DNA of 64,000 nt from positions 1,006,001 to 1,070,000 of the forward strand of contig JACJID010000002.1 in NCBI GenBank assembly GCA_014138725.1, read 5' to 3'. This DNA comes from Kutzneria viridogrisea. GTDB taxonomy: Bacteria; Actinomycetota; Actinomycetes; Mycobacteriales; Pseudonocardiaceae. The position numbers and the translations under genes are program-made. Shown here one piece after another: positions 61,387 through 64,000 of this stretch; position 1 is the first letter of the stretch; the number at the start of each line of letters is the position of its first letter. The notes beneath the pieces were generated by a model, which was not told the origin of the DNA, did not search any database, and saw only the letters and a list, made by a program, of their open reading frames with translations.

Positions 61387-62211
61387 GTGTCCGTCGAACT
61401 GAGCGTCGAGGAGCTGGCCGGCCGCGTGGGCGTGCCGACCAGCACCGTGCGCATGTACCAGACCAAGGGGCTGCTGCACCCGCCGCGCAAGGTCGGCCGC
61501 ACCGCGCGTTACGACAGCTCGCACCTGCAACGCATGGTGCTCGTGCAACGCCTCCAGGAGCGCGGCTTCTCGCTGCCCTCGATCGCCGAGCTGATCGCCG
61601 CCCGCGAGCAGGGCGCCACCGTGGCCGAGGTGCTCGGCCTCAGCGGCGGCCCCGAGGACTGGGTGCCGCTGGGCCTGCGCGAACTGCGCCGACTGGTCAA
61701 GGCCCGCGACCTGCGGCCCAAGCTGTTGCGCCGGGCCAGCAAGCTCGGGCTGATCCGCTGGCGGGCGGGCCGCCCGCAGACCCGGCGCTGGGCCCTGGAG
61801 AGCGGGCTGCGCCTGTGCGAGCTGGACATGCCACCGGAGGAGGTGCTGGACCAGTTCGTGCGGCTGCGCGCGGGCACCGACCAGATCGCCGCCGACTTCG
61901 TGGCCGTGTTCGAGCGCAGGCTGTGGCCCCAGGTGGCCGCGGGCAGCAACCAGGCCGACCAGCTCGGCCGGGTCCGCGCCCTGCTGGAGGAGCTGACCGG
62001 CATCGCCGAGGGCGTGGTGGTCGGCGCGCTGCGGCAGTCGGTGCGCGAGGCCGCCGAGGAGTTCGCCCGGCGGCACGAACTGGTGCCGGCGCAGGGCGAG
62101 GGCCCGGCGTGGCTGAGCCAGCCGGTGCCGGTGCTGCGCGAGCACCTCACCGACTCCGCCGAGGAGGACCCGGACATCGAGCGGTTCCTCGCCGAGGAGG
62201 AGCACCAATGA
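61387..62211 (+). CDS. MerR-family regulator of the azoline-peptide operon
   Basis: 274-residue regulator. The N-terminal winged HTH is ELAGRVGVPTSTVRMYQTKG followed by LLHPPRKVGRTARYDSSHLQ and LQERGFSLPSIAELI, as in MerR proteins. The ~190-residue C-terminal part is helical and large for the family. It contains VPLGLRELRRLVKARDLRPK, which might be a second DNA- or ligand-binding segment. No Cys metal site, so not a metal sensor. Its stop overlaps the next ATG (ATGA). Preceded by a dyad-rich promoter. Confidence 0.82.
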   Translation: MSVELSVEELAGRVGVPTSTVRMYQTKGLLHPPRKVGRTARYDSSHLQRMVLVQRLQERGFSLPSIAELIAAREQGATVAEVLGLSGGPEDWVPLGLRELRRLVKARDLRPKLLRRASKLGLIRWRAGRPQTRRWALESGLRLCELDMPPEEVLDQFVRLRAGTDQIAADFVAVFERRLWPQVAAGSNQADQLGRVRALLEELTGIAEGVVVGALRQSVREAAEEFARRHELVPAQGEGPAWLSQPVPVLREHLTDSAEEDPDIERFLAEEEHQ

Positions 62212-62969
62212 CCACGCTGGTGGCCGATCAGCGGTGGCGGGTGCGGTCCGCACCAGAGGGGGCCGTGCTGTCGGCCGGTGCCGACCTGTCCTACCTGCTG
62301 CCCGAGCTGACCGCCGCCGAAGCCGCACTGCTGGCCGATTTCTTCGAGCCGTCACCAGGGGGGACGACCCGGAAGATCGACCCGCGGCGCGTGCCGGACG
62401 CGGTGCGCCAGGTGTTGCCGCAACTGCGGACCCTGGGCGCACTGCGTCCGGCCGACCTGCCCACCGGGCCCCGGTTGCGCACCGGGCTGCGCTGGGCCGG
62501 TGTGGAACTGCCGGAGTTCCCGTCCACTGTGGACGAAGACCCCGACCTGGTTGTCGTGGTGCGCACCACCGGGACCTGGCGCCAGGTCGCACGGATCGCC
62601 GACGAGCTGACCGTCCCGCACCTGCTGCTGGACCTGTCCTACCACCACCGCGCCTCGATCGGCCCGCTCGTCGTGCCGGGGGCCAGCGCCTGCCTGGCCT
62701 GCCTCGCCGTGCGGGTCGGCTGGCGCTGGGGCGACGAGCAGCCGCCCGCCCGTCCCCGCGCCACCGAGGACCTGACCTTTCCCGCCGCGCTCGTGCGGCA
62801 CGCCGTGCGCCGCATCGGCGAGGGCTCGCTCGCGCTGCTGGAGCGGATCGTCAGCTACGACCTGGACGAGCTCACCAGCACCGCCGAGCAGGTGCTGCCC
62901 TCGGCCAACTGCCCGGTGTGCCCGCACCAGCCCGTCGGCCGGACAAGACTGCCCTGGGAGAAGCCATGA
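62208..62969 (+). CDS. ThiF/SagC-like leader-binding cyclodehydratase partner (TOMM type)
   Basis: 253-residue protein resembling the ocin-ThiF-like/cyclo_dehyd_2 proteins that bind the leader of azoline-forming peptides and deliver it to YcaO. It shows a winged-helix-like N-terminus (LLPELTAAEAALLADFF), PDLVVVVRTTGTWRQV, PHLLLDLSYHHRASIGPLVV and GASACLACLAVR. The late NCPVCP together with CLAC would form a four-Cys zinc site as in E1-like proteins. No ATP-binding GxGxxG is evident, as expected for a docking subunit. Start and stop overlap both neighbours (ATGA). Confidence 0.75.
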   Translation: MTTLVADQRWRVRSAPEGAVLSAGADLSYLLPELTAAEAALLADFFEPSPGGTTRKIDPRRVPDAVRQVLPQLRTLGALRPADLPTGPRLRTGLRWAGVELPEFPSTVDEDPDLVVVVRTTGTWRQVARIADELTVPHLLLDLSYHHRASIGPLVVPGASACLACLAVRVGWRWGDEQPPARPRATEDLTFPAALVRHAVRRIGEGSLALLERIVSYDLDELTSTAEQVLPSANCPVCPHQPVGRTRLPWEKP

Positions 62970-63466
62970 CCACGCTCGTCCGGTTGCCCGACCAGTTCAC
63001 CCCCGGCGGGGTCGCCGTGGAAACCGCCGCCACACCGACCTGTTGCTGCTGCTGTTGCGTGGCTTCCGTGGCCGCCGTCGCCACCGCGCTGCCCGCCGGG
63101 CTGGCACAGGACGTACGGACCACGGGAGAGCGGATCAGCCCAGTGATCGCCATGGTCCCGTTGGGCGGCCTGGGCATCGCACTGGCCCCGCTCCTCGCGA
63201 TGATCTCCGGCAGCCGCGCGATCCCCGGGTTCTGGGCGTGGCAGGTACTGGCCTTCGCGCTGGCGGGGATCTTCGTCTACGGGGTGAGCCGCGCGGTCGG
63301 GTCGCCCAGGCCGTGGCGGTCAGTGCTGCGGCTGTCGATGCTGGCGCCTTTGGCGGTGCTGGAGATGATGGTCGTCTTCTCCGCCGGGATCCTGTGGGCC
63401 GGGTTCCTGCTCGCCCCACTGATGATCATCGCTGTGATCGCCTTCTACGGCTTGGACAAGTCGTGA
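62966..63466 (+). CDS. Cys6-motif precursor-like N-terminus fused to a four-helix membrane domain
   Basis: 166-residue protein I cannot assign to a characterised family. Residues 1-25 resemble a leader (VRLPDQFTPGG, AVETAATPT). Residues 26-31 are six consecutive Cys followed by VASVAAVATALPAG, reminiscent of the streptolysin S precursor (APGG then CCCCC). Residues ~55-165 hold about four membrane segments (MVPLGGLGIALAPLLAMI, AWQVLAFALAGIFVYGV, then two more) ending YGLDKS. It overlaps the ThiF-like and YcaO genes by 4 nt on each side, so it is the natural substrate candidate. The fusion to a membrane domain is unusual. Confidence 0.7.
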   Translation: MTTLVRLPDQFTPGGVAVETAATPTCCCCCCVASVAAVATALPAGLAQDVRTTGERISPVIAMVPLGGLGIALAPLLAMISGSRAIPGFWAWQVLAFALAGIFVYGVSRAVGSPRPWRSVLRLSMLAPLAVLEMMVVFSAGILWAGFLLAPLMIIAVIAFYGLDKS

Positions 63467-64000
63467 GGACCGCCTCCGCCACACTGCTGGAGCGTGCCGT
63501 CGGCTGGCGGCAGGGTGTGGTCCGCCAACTGCACGAGGTGCCGACCACACCCGCTGACGTGCCGGTCGGCAACTGGGCGGCGATCAGCGACTACGGCACC
63601 TCGGGCGGCGCGGGCTCGGGCGGACGGCTCGCGGCGCTGGCCGAGGCGTTGGAACGGCACGCGGCGGCGAGCTGCCCACTGGAGTCGCAGACCCCGCCCG
63701 CGGGCGCCGAGGTCTGGGACTTCTCCTTGCGCACCAAGGACTACACGCAGGTGTGGACGCTGCCGGGCAACGAGCCGGTCTGGGTGCCCACCGGGCTGGT
63801 CGGACTGAGCCCCGAGTTCGGCATGCAGGCGACCTCCTCCGGGTTGGCCGCCGCACCGTCCACCGAACACGCCCTGTTGCGCGCGTTGCAGGAACTCGTG
63901 GAACGGGACGCCTTCACCGTGACCTGGCTGCACGGCGTGGCGGCGCGGCGGGTCGAGACGCCCGAGGAGCTGGCCCGCCCGGTTGCCGAGCTGGGCGGCG
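63463..64000 (+). CDS. YcaO-domain cyclodehydratase (N-terminal part, cut by window edge)
   Basis: GTG 63463 overlaps the previous stop as GTGA and opens a frame of 179 codons that runs off the right edge. The protein shows the YcaO ATP-binding signatures: GGRLAALAEALERHAA (E-x3-ER type) and EHALLRALQELVERDAF (E-x6-ELVERD). YcaO enzymes activate peptide amides with ATP to close thiazoline or oxazoline rings from Cys, Ser or Thr. Position next to a ThiF-like partner and a Cys-rich substrate fits a TOMM pathway. A dehydrogenase or transporter may lie beyond the edge. Confidence 0.85.
   Translation, partial: MRTASATLLERAVGWRQGVVRQLHEVPTTPADVPVGNWAAISDYGTSGGAGSGGRLAALAEALERHAAASCPLESQTPPAGAEVWDFSLRTKDYTQVWTLPGNEPVWVPTGLVGLSPEFGMQATSSGLAAAPSTEHALLRALQELVERDAFTVTWLHGVAARRVETPEELARPVAELGG

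Overview
The window is about 72% GC, almost fully coding, and rich in GTG/TTG starts and 1-4 nt start/stop overlaps. It carries an actinobacterial cell-division cluster, a clgR-pspA-pspM stress module and a meso-diaminopimelate-type MurE. This points to a mycelial or nocardioform actinomycete, most likely Pseudonocardiales; the genus cannot be fixed from sequence reading alone.

Region 1 (1-18 kb, minus strand) is the dcw division/cell-wall cluster, read right to left: mraZ, rsmH, ftsL-like, ftsI, then (after an unusual 6.4-kb interruption) murE, murF, mraY, murD, ftsW, murG (cut by the left edge). The interruption holds a secreted S33 peptidase, a membrane diguanylate cyclase, two paralogous DHA3-type MFS exporters, two tiny peptide genes ending in Asn-Asn-Trp, and a 26-unit array of 21-bp repeats. 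The mraZ promoter carries three GTGG(G/C) boxes at 10-bp spacing, the expected MraZ operator.

Region 2 (18-33.5 kb) starts with a MoxR/DUF58/transglutaminase operon facing DUF3040. It continues with a secreted papain-like protease and its overlapping partner, an HTH regulator, a methyltransferase, an enoyl-CoA hydratase-like protein, a DUF6328 membrane protein, a TetR-lactonase pair with an operator, and a large LuxR-family (LAL) regulator divergent from a tiny secreted peptide with a textbook terminator.

Region 3 (33.5-49.3 kb) has SOS-boxed dinB, a methyltransferase, a ParA-like ATPase, Nei2, a RHIM-like amyloid-motif protein facing a headless NLR-like TPR protein, pyrD, a secreted S53 protease and a nucleobase permease. 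It ends with the envelope-stress module clgR-pspA-pspM, which has a sigma-E-type promoter and a ClgR box, followed by cinA, pgsA and rimO.

Region 4 (49.3-60.8 kb) holds a lower-GC AbiL/RloAB-type two-gene defence island. Next comes a lipoprotein that is a free-standing copy of the propeptide of the convergent 1081-aa subtilase. The region ends with a 1762-aa protein built of six tandem ~280-aa AAA+ modules, the first degenerate.

Region 5 (60.8-64 kb) has an ArgA-like acetyltransferase and then a tightly overlapping azoline-peptide (TOMM) type operon. Its genes are a MerR regulator with its own dyads, a ThiF/SagC-like leader-binding protein, a membrane protein whose N-terminus looks like a streptolysin-type precursor (six consecutive Cys), and a YcaO cyclodehydratase cut by the right edge. 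This operon is the strongest candidate for an undescribed system.

Two dispersed intergenic repeat families link the window: a ~50-bp perfect hairpin (4 copies, with compensatory base changes) and a 21-bp-period GCGAGTCCC array (4 arrays). Both sit mostly at gene 3' ends and convergent junctions. No tRNA, rRNA, CRISPR, insertion sequence or prophage genes were seen.
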